A stretch of 64,000 nucleotides of DNA from Auanema rhodensis (Eukaryota; Nematoda; Chromadorea; Rhabditida; Rhabditidae), in contig OZ059895.1 of NCBI GenBank assembly GCA_964057225.1, positions 17,017,688 through 17,081,687 of the forward strand, written 5' to 3'. Made by a program: the position numbers and the translations under genes. How positions within the stretch are numbered: position 1 is the stretch's first letter; each line of letters starts with the position of its first letter. Below are positions 48,779 to 62,880 of the stretch, in pieces. The notes below the pieces were generated by a model, which did not search any database, was not told the DNA's origin, and saw only the letters and a program-made list of their open reading frames with translations.

Positions 48779-49296
48779 TTTCACTACTACTATTACAGAT
48801 AAACAGCTATAACACTCACAGCAATGATTCAACATTCGGATTTACAGAAGGCTTAACTGGCGAACGACAACGTACAGCAGCTAAGTGGACGTCATTTTAT
48901 GGTGAAAGCTTGTTGGAGAATAATCCCAATACAGTAAGTTTGATAAGGAGAAATGTATTTGATATACAGCTGGAAATGCTCTACGATTTAAGTTGTAATT
49001 TACTCTTTAACTTATGCTTTATAGGCTTATTCATATGAAGATCTAATTATCAGTTGTACATATGATGCCAAGTCATGTAATTCCAGGTATGTTATTGAAA
49101 TAAAGAAAGAAAAATGTTTTTTTTCGTCTTTGAGTTTTGTCATCTATTGTTCTTGAAACTATTCATAAAGTAGAAATAAGGTGAACGCTTCTATGCTTAT
49201 GCTCTTTCGAGCTATAGACTCTTAGCTATAGACCACAGAAAAAAAAAGAATTTTTGAAGTTGAAAAAACAATTTAAGTATTTCAATCTTGATCTTA

Positions 49297-49358
<62 letters not shown>

Positions 49359-51111
49359 CTGTTTTATTCTCTTTGTATCTCTTTGTCTCTCTCCCTCTAC
49401 TATTCTCTCTCTCTCTCCTTCTTCTATACTCTCTTTCCCTCTCTTATTCTGTCCTAAGATTTCTCTAGCTTTCAAACCTTTTTATAAATGTTGATTTCTT
49501 CCTTGAAAGTAGATAAACAGATACGAGCTTGAACTGACTGAATTGGTTGAGTTGACAGAGTTATGTCATATCTACAATACGGCTTTTCATGCCTTTTCCT
49601 GACAAAATTTTCTCAATAATTTCAAGCGTTTTCAGCATATTTCAGTCAGTCCCGGATTCTACATATGGCATTTGTCATAAATTCAACTATAATGAGTATT
49701 ATATATCGTCAAGAGCTGGTTAGTTATACCTCTCTGTATTCTTATTTACGGAATTAAAGCTTGAATAAACATATTTCTGGTATAAAGTAAGCTTTTTTTC
49801 CTTTCAGGACCCTTATATGGTCTACGTTTAGTGCTTGAAGTTGATCAGAATCGATATCTGCCTTGGACTGAAACAGCTGGTGTCGTCATCAACATTCATG
49901 CGAAAGTAGGCTAAATGTCTTTCCTATTCGATGGCTTATTTGAAGCTGAACGATGATGATAATGATGCTGATAAATGCTATTCTACATTCATAATCAGGA
50001 GTATATAGTATACGGATGATAGATGTAATTCAGGATGAGATACCATATCCAGATGTTTTGGGATATTTTGCGCCTCCAGGCACAGCATCATCTATGGGTG
50101 TACGCTTTCTAACAACAACACGTTGCCCTCATCCATATGGAACATGTACTCAGCAATCTGAATTGAAAACGGACCATTTTGAAGGATATTACGCTGTAAG
50201 TTTATGGAAAATGTTTATTTTCGTTTTTTTCCACTTACTTCTATACTAATTTTCAACTCTTACACTCTCTCTCTCTCTCTTCTTTTTGAAAAGAACAAAG
50301 AAAAAGTTCTTTGATCAAAACCAAAACATGCTATATATAAACTTAGAAATCAATCACTAATCCATTCATATTTTCTATGTGATGTCTTTTCAGGTTGAAG
50401 CTTGTTTTCGATCGTGCCTTCAAACAAAAATTGTCGAGAAATGTAATTGCTATGATCCAGCATATCCTCATGCCGAAAACATCTCCAGTTGTTCTGATGC
50501 ACAAGATACTGTGACGTTAGCCCTAAACAGTATGTTGTGTTGCTGAGCTGAGCGTGTCCACCCACTCACTTCGCCACACAGGCGACACGTGTGTTTCTGT
50601 GCATCACATCTATGCAGCAACTCCTCATAAGCTTCTCCTTCAGCATCGACATCATGCTAGAAACTTAACGAGTTAACACTTTTTTCCTGCAATTTTTTAT
50701 GTTTGTTCAGACCTAAATGTGATCGCATGAACTCATTCATAAGCCATTATGCTTCATCTTTTGTTTTAGTGAATTGCATTGAGAGTGTCTCAGGACCGAC
50801 TTCTGACTTCAACGTTATTCGTGACTGTTCATGCCCTCAGCCTTGCGAGTATGTAGTAATTTTAACTCTTAAATATGCTTTTTGATGCATTTTAAATTAA
50901 TTTTTTCTTTAAAATTTTGTTTGGAATAAGAAAAATTGATTTTAACGACATTGAGTAATTGCAGAGTCGATACGTATAGCGTGACTGTGTCGACAGCTAG
51001 ATGGCCATCACCTTCATATATTGTCAGTTATGTATTTGAATTAAGGAAAAATCAGTGAAGAAAAACACTGAAATAAATGAAATATTTTCAAAAGAAAATT
51101 CAAAAGAGAGA

Positions 51112-51204
<93 letters not shown>

Positions 51205-52288
51205 GGAGAGAGAAGGGGAGAGAGAGAGATCGGGGGAGGGAGGGACAAGGAGAGACTCTAGAAAGCTCATAACTCTACTAAGAAAGAAGGATAAGCTACT
51301 ATGTGAGGGGTGGGAAAAAAGTTGAAAAAGTCATGAAAGGAACTAAAACTTGAGATAATAGCATGAAACTAGAAAACAATGTACTTTTGCTCATAATAAA
51401 GAAAAAAAAACATTTTTTGACCTCAAAAAAGAAAATACAATTGAAAATCTAATCAACTAATTGAATTATTAAATTAAATTAATATAATATGGACTTTTGT
51501 GGACAAAAAATGCTGGAAAAAAGTTTTTGTTTTCAGCCGAATGAGTGCAATGATCCAAATGTGACGATAAAATCGGAATGCCAAACCAAGTACAAGGATC
51601 ATTCACTTTTGGTTGAAATTTATTATGAACGAATGAACTATCAAGTTTTAACGGAAACTCCAGCTTATTCGGTAAGTTTTTGGTTAAACAGGCTGCAACG
51701 TTTTGCAAACTTAAAAGATTTAAATTGCATTAAAGTTCAAGTTGATACGTATAGCATTTGGTTTCGTTGGTTTGTAATCATAAAATCTATATTTAACTCA
51801 AGTTTTATATGCTAATATAGCTGTAAATCATAGTATTATGCTCAGCTTAATCAGCGACATATTCATGCTGCGTTTTGCAGCTTGTAAACTTGGTTTCCGA
51901 TATTGGTGGACAGGTCGGCTTGTTCCTTGGAATGTCAATCATATCACTAATTGAATTTGGTTTTCTCATAATTCTAGTTTGTACTTATTGTGCTACACAC
52001 CGAAAACGGCGAGTGCAATTAGAAGATTTGGATCAGGCACGTCGACGAGCTAAGGTTAGACCTTCTGAAACTGCAACAAAAATAATTTCTTTTTTCGTTT
52101 TTTCTCGTTTTTTTCACATTAACTATACTAATTATATTTAGGAAGATGTTGACCTGACTAGAAGAAAGGCTGAAAAGGAAAAAGAAAAAACGGAAAAGGC
52201 TGAAAAACAAACGAAAAAAGCTAAAGAAAGCCTGTATGATGATGATGGCTTTGATCCAGCTCCACCAGCAATTGCAAATTCAGATTAA
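47975..52288 (+). CDS. DEG/ENaC sodium channel subunit (526 aa, 14 exons)
   Basis: Exons: 47975-48081, 48444-48549, 48606-48704, 48799-48933, 49025-49086, 49636-49718, 49808-49905, 50034-50195, 50394-50529, 50770-50848, 50965-51022, 51537-51671, 51881-52054, 52142-52288; phases close. The N-terminal gating motif is THG at 21-23, TM1 about 37-56 (TFWILVVLCCIGAFVWQL), then FPTVTICHLNPWK. The cysteine-rich extracellular domain includes YYAVEACFRSCLQTKIVEKC. The selectivity filter is GMS at 437-439 (GLFLGMSIISLIEFGF) in TM2, followed by a Lys/Glu-rich cytoplasmic tail. Subunits assemble as trimers forming amiloride-type Na+ channels in the plasma membrane. The extracellular domain is compact, without the long insertions of MEC-4-type degenerins, so it is closer to ASIC/FLR-like members; subfamily not assigned. 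AATAAA lies at 52347-52352. Confidence 0.92.
48727..48775. repeat. (GA)n microsatellite in DEG/ENaC intron
   Basis: About 50 bp GA repeat only about 20 bp after the donor site at 48705 and 23 bp before the acceptor at 48798, so it makes up half of a 94 bp intron. Confidence 0.95.
49302..49350. repeat. (CT)n microsatellite in DEG/ENaC intron
   Basis: CT repeat continuing as degenerate CT-rich sequence to about 49445 between exons 5 and 6. Confidence 0.93.
51101..51220. repeat. (GA)n microsatellite in DEG/ENaC intron
   Basis: About 120 bp of GA repeat grading into GGGGAGA variants, in the intron between the exons ending at 51022 and starting at 51537. Confidence 0.95.
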
Positions 52289-53833
52289 CGATTCGGCAAT
52301 ATGATCATGTATTTGAGCTTTTTACTATATTTTGACTAAATTTCCAAATAAAAATTTGTTTATTGTTGTTTGAAGAACTAATTTTAACTTCCAATTATTT
52401 GTTCAATTATACACTTTGTTGAGAGTTGATGCTGTTGTCCTCTTGTCGTGTGGTGGCTCGTCACCTATGGTCGATCAGCGCTAGCTGATGGCATTGGTGT
52501 AGGACAACGGGATGGAAGAAAAAAGAAAAGGCAAGTTGAAGTTTTGAAAGAGGGAGACAGAAGTGGTGGGATCTGAAGAGAAGAAGGGGGGGGGGCGAGA
52601 GGATGAATTAAGCTTCTGAACATGAGCATAAAACAAGACATTTTGTCTTTTTTGTGTTTTCTTAAACAAAGTTTTAAATAATTGATTTTGTTTTTTTTTT
52701 GCTATTTTGAGCATGCCATTGAGTTGAGAGGGAAAAAGCGCACATGAAGAGAGGGAGAGAAAGAAATATTCAGGTTTGATGTATGTTGTCCTAAACAACA
52801 TGACTTTTGGTATCAATAAGCCGTATCAAGAGGTACTATAGTGAAGTTTAAATCCAGGACGATGATCAGAAAGATCATTTGTTTTGCTTTATATGCTTAT
52901 GAAAGTGTTTTAGAATTGTTGAAACATGTTGAACATGCTGCTGCTATACGATGTCCCCAAGTATAGAGAGCTTGAACCTTTTTTTTGTGAAAAAAAAAGA
53001 AAAAAAAAAGCTCTTTCAAGCCGTCCAAATCTGAAATAAAAATTTAAGTATTCTTTTACCAGAAACTTTTCTGTTAACAGCAATCAGCAATATTACACTC
53101 GATTTTTATATGCTGAATGAGCTTCTCATCCTCTCTTTCTATCTCTGTTTCTCTCTCTCTCTCTCATTTTCTTACACATCCATAACATCTATTTCAATCT
53201 TTTTCTCTCTATTATCCTCTTTCTATCTTATTTTGTCTTTTGCTTTCTGCTGTTCATCTTGTCCGCCCTCGCATTGAACACAAACAATCAAAGAAATAGA
53301 TATTGAAAAGAAGTGAATTTGATGAAAATGGAACAGAATTAATTAGTTAATTGTTTATTTGTAAGTTAACTATATGTATAGTTAGTTAGGTAAAAGACTT
53401 CAGAATTAAAGGACAATTAGATGTGAAATTGTGTTTGTGGAATTATTTCCAAAACAACTGTTGATACGAGGTAGAAGATGACATACAATGACAGTCAAAT
53501 TCAGAATTTAATTCGAACACGATGATCTGGCAACGAGGAAGTCGAAACAGAAGTTTTCAAGACTTATACTATGCATCATCCGAATACTAATTGAACTGAA
53601 AGTAATACAAACATTCGTAAATCTTAAAAATGAATTTAGAATCCTTGAAAGAGAAAAAGAGAGGGAGAGAGAGAGATATGTGAAGGGTTGACTCCCAGGA
53701 AAACATTGGCAATATCGTCATCTACTGAGATTGATCTCGTATGAGATACAACAGAGAGAAAAGACACGAAAAACATAAGAGATGAGCATAAGGTATCGGA
53801 AGAGATTCAAAGATTAAGAAAACGACGAGATAT
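52289..53833. other. Intergenic region after the DEG/ENaC gene
   Basis: About 1.5 kb of noncoding DNA after the DEG/ENaC gene. It has purine-rich patches and short CT/GA tracts near 53144-53166 and 53646-53676. No gene supported. Confidence 0.55.
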
Positions 53834-54410
53834 ATGCCTTCAGGCCATTTTTACACTCGTTCAACACCCTCAGTTCTCTTCCTAACTCTATCTCTCTCAG
53901 CAATTCTCTATGCCAACTGCCACCATCGTCGCGTCCTCGAGGCCAGCCATCGAAACAGATATCGAAGAAGACATGATATTTCTACCTCGTTCTCTGATCA
54001 ATATGAAGCTTATCAATGTGTAGTTTTAGTTCATTATGCTCAAACATTACAATCAATAACGATTTTTTTCATTTAAGTCATTATTTTTCTCATAATTTTC
54101 ATATTTGTCACACTACAATTTGAGTTATTTCATTGTTTTTTGTTCAAAAACTATTGGATATATAGTTCAGTTTTCACGACAAATTCTTCTTTTTTTTTTC
54201 TTAAATTCGCCTTCATCTTCTTCGCCTTCTACTTCATCCTCAGCTCATCTTCATCTCTATCAGCACCTTCTCTCTCTCTCTCTCTATCTCTCTCACTCTC
54301 TCTCACTGGTAACACCTTCAATGTCTCCCGTTAGTGATCATATACATTCTTGTTCTTATTCGTCTTCTTACTCATCATATTCAGATTCAGACGATGACTC
54401 AAGAATCTGA
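53834..54410 (+). CDS. Candidate small secreted protein (116 aa, 2 exons), speculative
   Basis: A possible two-exon model is 53834-54017 plus 54244-54410; the frame closes at a TGA. The N-terminus reads like a signal peptide (SVLFLTLSLSAILYANC) followed by basic segments HHRR and RYRRRHD that could be processing sites. The second exon runs in frame through a CT microsatellite as Ser/Leu and ends in a Ser/Tyr/Asp-rich tail (YSDSDDDSRI). No family is recognised. A signal-like hydrophobic N-terminus and one closing intron can arise by chance in CT-rich DNA. Confidence 0.28.
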
Positions 54411-55165
54411 AACAAAAAACTTTTATTTGTGTTACCTTACCAGCTTATATTCAAAATCATATTCTACAACTTGAATCGTAAACTACTGCCGCCTATTACC
54501 TAATCATCAACACACATACATACAGATGTATACATTCACATATACTTTTAACTATATAATAGAACAAATAATTCATATTTCTATATTATACTATACGATT
54601 AGAGTTTAATTTTTCTTTTCAAATATTCAATTCAACTATATTCTCATTCACTTCTTGTATATTTACATTTCCGATTATTTCAAATCAACTTCAATCACCA
54701 TGAACTCTACTTTCTCTCCATAAACTACTTCATTTTTCCATTCAATTTTATATATTTAAACATATTTGTTGTCCAAAAATTGATTGATTTTTCTTTTTTT
54801 TTCTATTTAAAAAAAAAGATTTTTATTAATTGTGTATGTTACTCAGCATATTGCTATTCATCTGTTTTCAATCAAGTCTTTTTACTTCAGCACATGCTCT
54901 TTCATATTTTCACCCTCTCTCTCTCTCTATTCCTTTCTCTCTCTCTTTCTCTCTCTCTCTCTTTATCTCTTCATCTCTCAAGTTTATTTCCCTTTCTTCT
55001 AATTTTCATGTTTTTAGAGCATTTTATTTAAATTGTTTCATCTTTTCATCATCTAAGTTCACTTGATTTATCATTCCACAATGTTTTTGTTTCCTGCAAT
55101 TCAGTTGTATATGAAAATCAAATTTCTTATGCTTTTATAGGCTTTTCATATTTCAAACTTGAAAT
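54411..55165. other. Upstream region of the four-TM gene
   Basis: AT- and CT-rich noncoding DNA including a CT tract at 54915-54970. A TTTTATAG acceptor at about 55133-55140 lies 25 nt before the ATG of the next gene and may be a trans-splice site. Confidence 0.55.
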
Positions 55166-56970
<1,805 letters not shown>

Positions 56971-58976
56971 CCAAAATTCTTTCATTTAACTAGCAAATCT
57001 CACAAAAAAATTTTGTTTTTCTTTTATTTTTAAGCTTAACATGCTGGATAAGCTTGTCATCAAACTTGTATTGATTTTAAATATTTTTTTTTTGTGGAAA
57101 AAATCATTATCGATATTGCTTAAAAAGAAAAATATTCTGACAAACAACTAAATAGCTAATATATATTTTGTATTTCATTTTTCTTTTTTTTTTTAATTTT
57201 CAATATTTTTTATGGAAATTTTAACTTTATAAATAAATATTTTTTCTATTAACTATATGTTATAATTTTATAAACATATATGTATATATACATATGTTAT
57301 ATGTAGATTGATCAACCCTATTGAGAAGAGAAGAGACAAGAAGGATAGGCTGGGTGAGAACCAAGCTGTTGTGTATGTGCTTAAGTATGGCTCGGGTTGT
57401 TATAAGGGATCATTGGGTAAATGGAAGAGAGAATAGGGTAGCTTGTGTGCTCGTAGTTGGAATAGTAGAAGTAGTAGTAGCATCTCTACTGTTTGTGCTT
57501 CAACCATTATTAAAGATTTTACAAAATTTTCATTGAAAATGGTTGAAAAGGAGAGAGAGAGAGAGAGAGAGGGGTGACGATATTAAGGGCTACAAGTAAC
57601 GAGAGAGGAATGAGAAACAGAGGAGGAGGTGGAAAAACGTAAGGAGAGAAGAATGAGAGAGAAAATTGGAAACATTTTTTGTTGTTAATGGAAGTGTGAC
57701 AGGATGGCTGATGATGTTTATCTAAAGGACACCTGATGTTTACGTGAATGAGGTAATACAAATAAACAAAGCTAGCTATTAACTATATATGAGGTAAACT
57801 ATGCTTTTAATTATAATTTATATTATATTGATTATATTATAAATTTACTTTTTATTTTCTTCTTATGTATTACAAATTTTGAATGTTCCCTTTGATGGTA
57901 TGATCGAGCGGAAAGATGGAACCCGAGGATAAGAATGAATGAACCAAAAGCTTATTCTTGTTCCTCATTCATCTGCTGATTGCCTGGTCTTTGTCAACGG
58001 TGTCGCCGATGACGATGTTCATACTACAGAATAAAAGAAGAAATCAATAAAAGCTACGAAGAAATCGGATACTCTCGAAGAAGCAGAGAGGGAGGGATGG
58101 TTAGGAAGGAAAGAGAGAGAGAGAGACGATTGAAAGCAAATGAGAGAAGTAGAGATGAAGCAAGAATAGTATGGATGTTGTATGTAAAGACATAACGACG
58201 GTGACGCTGAAGTAACTCGGCTGCGAGACACAACGAAGCAGAAGCAGAAGCAGCTTGACGTCAACCGCGACGCGATGAAGTCAGGACGAATTGTGCATTT
58301 GACAAAGCTTAGAGAAGTCGCTATCGCTGTCAACGTTAACGATGGCTTTCTGATTTGAATTGTAAGATAATGAAATAACGATATGGTTGATGAAGATGAA
58401 AACGAAATTCAAATTCGTTCAAGCTGATCTGGCACAATGCCATGTACACAGACAGACAGACAGACACAGACATTTGGTTTCATGAGCTGAGCCTTAATAT
58501 TCACAGAATATCGTGCCAAATGCTTAACCTTTCAACATCCCACTACAAACACTACCAGCAGTAGCAGCAACGGTATCCGATTTCAGTATATATAGGTTCA
58601 TCGTTTACGCTATCTAACCCTTCTCACCTTGATCACACTCACTATGTAGCGAAAAAAAACAGAAAAACGAGAAAATAGTCAAGTTTAGTGTATCTTTGTC
58701 ATTCTTAGGATATATGTCATACACTCTAACCATATATATTATAGTTAAAATGAAGTATAATATGCATTTTTGCCATGCTCATACAGCTTGTTTCAGCCAG
58801 CCCATCACTTTAATCAAATGGGCGTGGCTTAAATTGCTCTATGGGCGTGGTCTTTTAGCCCTACTGCTCAGCCTAAGGATACGGTAGGGCCAGCTGACTG
58901 GCTCAGCCCATTGTATACAATTAGCCGTCCTGACTACGAAATTGACGACAACGACAACGAAATCGACGACTACAAC
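56971..58976. other. Intergenic region before the gene at 58977
   Basis: About 2 kb without a supported gene. It contains AT-rich DNA, a GA tract at 57551-57571, a (GACA)n patch near 58451-58470, a TGACGTCA CRE at 58256-58263 and two GGGCGTGG boxes near the next start codon. Confidence 0.55.
58819..58858 (+). promoter_or_regulatory. Two KLF/Sp1-like boxes (GGGCGTGG)
   Basis: ATGGGCGTGGCTT and ATGGGCGTGGTCT occur about 25 bp apart, roughly 120-160 bp upstream of the ATG at 58977. They match CACCC/GC-box sites bound by KLF/Sp-type factors. Confidence 0.45.
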
Positions 58977-61900
58977 ATGCAACACGGATCAGCTTCTGGT
59001 GCTGGTGGTCTGTCAACTGTAAGTCAACAGGTAGGTGTCGTGTCATACTAGTCGGCCGTCAAATAACAGAAAAAAAGAATTTTTATTATTTCCCTGTTCC
59101 ATCTTTACCTTCTTTTTCTATTTTTATAATCAATTATGTGTTTCATATCTTGTTGTTTAAGCACATTTAACTAGTTTATTTTACAAGCAATATGCTGTTT
59201 TCTATGCGTTATATTGAATTTTCCAAAGAAAAGCTTATTCGAGCAGACTTTCAAAGCATTTTTTTCGTTTTTGTTTAGCAAGCGAGCATATTTTCTTTTA
59301 ATTTTGAATGTAATAGATGATGTTGTACCCTTTATTTCTTTTTTTCCTCATCAGTTCTCATCTTATTCTATTGATTTTAACTAAGTTTAATCAGGAAAAT
59401 GGTTTGTATGTAATATGGAAAGTAAAGAAAAGAGGGACAGCTGGTTATGAGAGAAGGAGGTAGAGGGAAAAAGAGTGAAACTGAAAGAGAGAGATATAGA
59501 GAGAGAGAGAAAGAGAGAGAAAGGAAAAAGGAAGACAAGACAAATAAGGAAAGAGCTTCTGATCGATTGTGCATGCGTCTAGCTTCGTAAGTGTTTACGT
59601 TCATCATCTGTTTTTCTCATCCGCTTCTGGAGCTATTCTGGAAATCTGAGAGTGATTAAGCTGGCGCTTATACCTATGGGGATGTCAGGCTTCGTCTGAT
59701 TGAGTTCAGCTAAAACCTGCTCAAATCAATGTAGCTGTATTCATAGTTTATTCATTGCTATTGTGACAATGAACTTGTAAGATGATTTTAATCGTCAAAA
59801 TGAGGTCAAAAACTAAAAGAGAAAGGATGAAGGTAAAGATAGATGGAATGGGAGAATAAGAGACATTAAGGGGAATAAGGCAAAGAAGCTGCAAGCCAGA
59901 GAAGGAGAGCAAGACATAGTTAGAGAGTAGAGTCATACAGAGGAAAAACGAACGGATTGGGTTACCAGCCGGGTGGTACTCTCCTTCTACCTCTCTCCCT
60001 CTCTCTCTATATCTTTCTCCATGTCTTGTTGTCTTTCCATCTCAAAATTCCCGATTTCTCTCTTTTAATTCTTTAGCTCTTCCTCTCTCTCTCTTTCTGT
60101 TACATGCATAACTTTTTTTTCTTTCTGTCTCTCTCTCTCTCTCTTTTTTTCCCTTTCTCTCTCTCTCCCTCTCTCTCAACTTACTCTTTCCCTCTTTCAT
60201 TTTCTTTTTCACGATTCCTTTCACGCTTCAAATTCATTGTTCAAAACGTTTCACTCTTTTATCGACAGCACGAAACACGTACAACATTCCTAATCTTACA
60301 TCATCATCATCATCATCATCATAATTTCATTTTTCTACTTTTCTCAGCTTTAACATCATTAGTAAAATTGAAATTTGACCTTCTATATGCTCAATGGCCT
60401 CATCTTCATCAGTTTAGTTTAGAAAACAAAATTAAAAAATTATATAAATAATTGCTTACAACTCTCTTAACACGTCTGTGTCCTCAGCTTTACAGTATGC
60501 CTTGCAGCACTTTTTTCGTTCCTTCTTCATCTTCTTCATCATACCTCGGCCGACCTTTGAAATCTCTGAAGCCGGTATATCGAGTTCAGTATCTTCTGCT
60601 TTGTACTTTATCGTCCGAAAACTTGCTTATCTTCTATCTTCTGTATATTTTCCTTAAATTCATTCAAAGCTCCCATTCATCCGGGAGCTTACTGATGTGG
60701 TAACTGAATACGGTTTCAGTGCCCTTACCGACATAGCTTAAACGAGATGATCGTTCAACAGACGTTTTTACACATTTGGGCTTTGAAGACTAAGCGCGCG
60801 AGAGGTATGAGGCTAATGAAAAGGAAAAAAGAAAGAAAGAGAGAGAGAGAAAAAAAGAAAGAAGCAACTACCGAACTAGTGAGAGATCAGCAACTTAGAA
60901 TGTAGAAGGCCCGAAGAAGAGATAGCCCGAGCTTTATCAAAGGGATAGAAGGAGAAGAAGAAGTTATAGAGCAAAGGTGTGACCGACCTTAAGATCTTCT
61001 TTCTTGTAAGCAGAACAAGAGCAACTACTCATCATCCCAACAGCTAATTAGTATTCTCCAAGCATCTCTACTACAACTATCTCACCATTTGATTTGTCAT
61101 TTCTCTTACATTTCTTTCATTTTTTAATTTTTTTTCATCCTATGATCTATGTACGTTTCAAATATTCTATATATAATATACAGTATACCAAGAAGAGATG
61201 TTAGTGTTGTTCTCAAAACCTTGTATATCCTATAGTTCTTGCAAATCATGTCCAAGCTGGTAGTTGGATTGGCTTTTACACAGACATATTGAGATAAGCA
61301 GAATGACAGACGCTTGATTCATCTGTATACTTTGTGTGCTTTTCTGATTCATTATTCCAGCTCCATCTGCCACATCTCTCTGTTATCAGAGACACGTGAG
61401 GAAGCATCATTGAGACCATTAAGGAGGTCGTTGAATAGAGCTTTTAAGATATCATATCTCAGTACTTCAACTTCTATATTTCTGATCATTATAATTAGCA
61501 TAAATAGATATATATATATATATATGTATAGTTAATATAATTAGAATAATATTATTCTTTAGTTAAATATTCAGAAAATGATCTTTCTAATGTTTCAAGT
61601 GCAAGTTATTATACATATAGATAAGTCTAATTTATCTCCTTGTATCATCATGAGACCATATTATTAGACGATTATCCATTCTGACTCTTTCCACTCCATA
61701 TTGCTCATCTTCTCAATTCCTCGAAGACAACATAAACACCTGTCCCAACAACTCCTCCTGCTGTCTGTTCATCTTCTCCTTTATCGTCGTCCACTTCTCC
61801 ATCTTCTTAACCCCTTAATCCGTTTTTCAGGATATCAAGTGTTCTCAAGCATATCGTATCGTTTCATCATTGTTTTCTTCTAAATATTGTAACTTCTTCC

Positions 61901-62880
61901 TTAATACAACCGATCTTCACGCTTGTCTCAAATCAAAATGAATTTTGAAACTGCATTTCACGTGAAAATGACGTGAAAATGACGTGAACTTATCGTGTGT
62001 TATACGGTAAATGATACTACCATTACTTTTATTAAGAATTGCTATTCTCATCGTGAAATAGCAATTTCGAAGAAAGAAGTTCAAATGATGAAGAAGGAGA
62101 AGCTTTCGCGTCAAATTGTACTACCATTGTGTCAATTTCAAGTTCAATGTGTACATTAAAATTACAAAAATTGGTTTTCTCACCTTCTTTTCTATTTTTC
62201 TCTCACTCTCTCGCTCTCTCCCTGCAACTCCCTCGTATTACTATCTTCACTATCTTGAACATATCCTATTCATCTTTTTCAAACTTAATTTATAACAGTT
62301 ATTACTTCAAATCTGTAAAGCTTATCAAGCTACTCGTCTTCATCTCTCTTTCCGCAATCTGGGTTATCGCTCCAGCTGTGAGTAATAACCTTGTCTGCTC
62401 AATGCTTATACGTTTGTATGATATATCTCTAACTCTCTTTCTCCCTCCTCCTGTATGCCTTAGATCCTTCTTAAGAGCTCTTTCTTTTCTGCCTTCTGCC
62501 CTCCCAGATCCCTCTCACCTGGCCCCTTGCAAGCGCGACATCGCGCGCGATTTTCGGATTCCAGGCCACACCACCGTCACAGTAATAGCCTGAACGGTAC
62601 ACGGTGACTTCATTCATAACCCCACATTTCCATCACACGCTATTTTCTGAGCTCTCTTAAGAAAACCCTATAAGCTATTCCATATGGTTCTCCATCCGGT
62701 AATTATTTTCTTGTTTTTTTCTCTATTTCTTAAACTATTGAGCTCTGATAAATATTTGAGTTTCACTTCAGGGAGATATTAAGCATAAACTTCAATTTCT
62801 TACAAGTTTCATTTAAATATTTTATTTTTTCAGGACGATAGTAAGCCAAATCCTCAGTTTGCTCCAGCTGAACCTGCAAC
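58977..62880 (+). CDS. 5' part of an unidentified gene (exons 1 and 2 seen; continues beyond)
   Basis: Exon 1 at 58977-59030 encodes MQHGSASGAGGLSTVSQQ and ends at a GTAGGT donor. After a 3.8 kb intron, exon 2 at 62834-62880 continues in phase 0 as DDSKPNPQFAPAEPAT, with a GTAAGT donor leaving two bases over. The next exon is not in the window or was not recognised. The encoded segment is low-complexity (Ser, Gly, Gln, Pro, Ala) as in N-termini of transcription regulators, but no domain is visible and I assign no function. A second possible first exon lies at 62684-62698. Confidence 0.5.
59031..62833 (+). other. Long intron of the unidentified gene
   Basis: 3.8 kb without recognised coding exons apart from the small alternative first exon. 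It has GA/CT-rich patches (59485-59522, 59988-60180), a (CAT)n run at 60300-60321 and AT repeats near 61508-61530. Confidence 0.5.
62684..62698 (+). CDS. Possible alternative first exon (MVLHP)
   Basis: ATGGTTCTCCATCCG followed directly by a GTAATT donor. It joins exon 2 at 62834 in the same phase 0 as the distal exon, giving MVLHP-DDSKPNPQF. Together with the distal start it would make two N-terminal isoforms from two promoters. Confidence 0.3.

Noticed and set aside
57321-57536. 71-codon open frame beginning MRREETRRIGWVRTKLL
   Set aside because: No family resemblance, no flanking exons, and an isolated frame length expected by chance.
62129-62593. 154-codon open frame
   Set aside because: Composition is typical of CT/AT-rich noncoding DNA. 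There is no domain, no good start context and no splice continuation, and it lies within a long intron.
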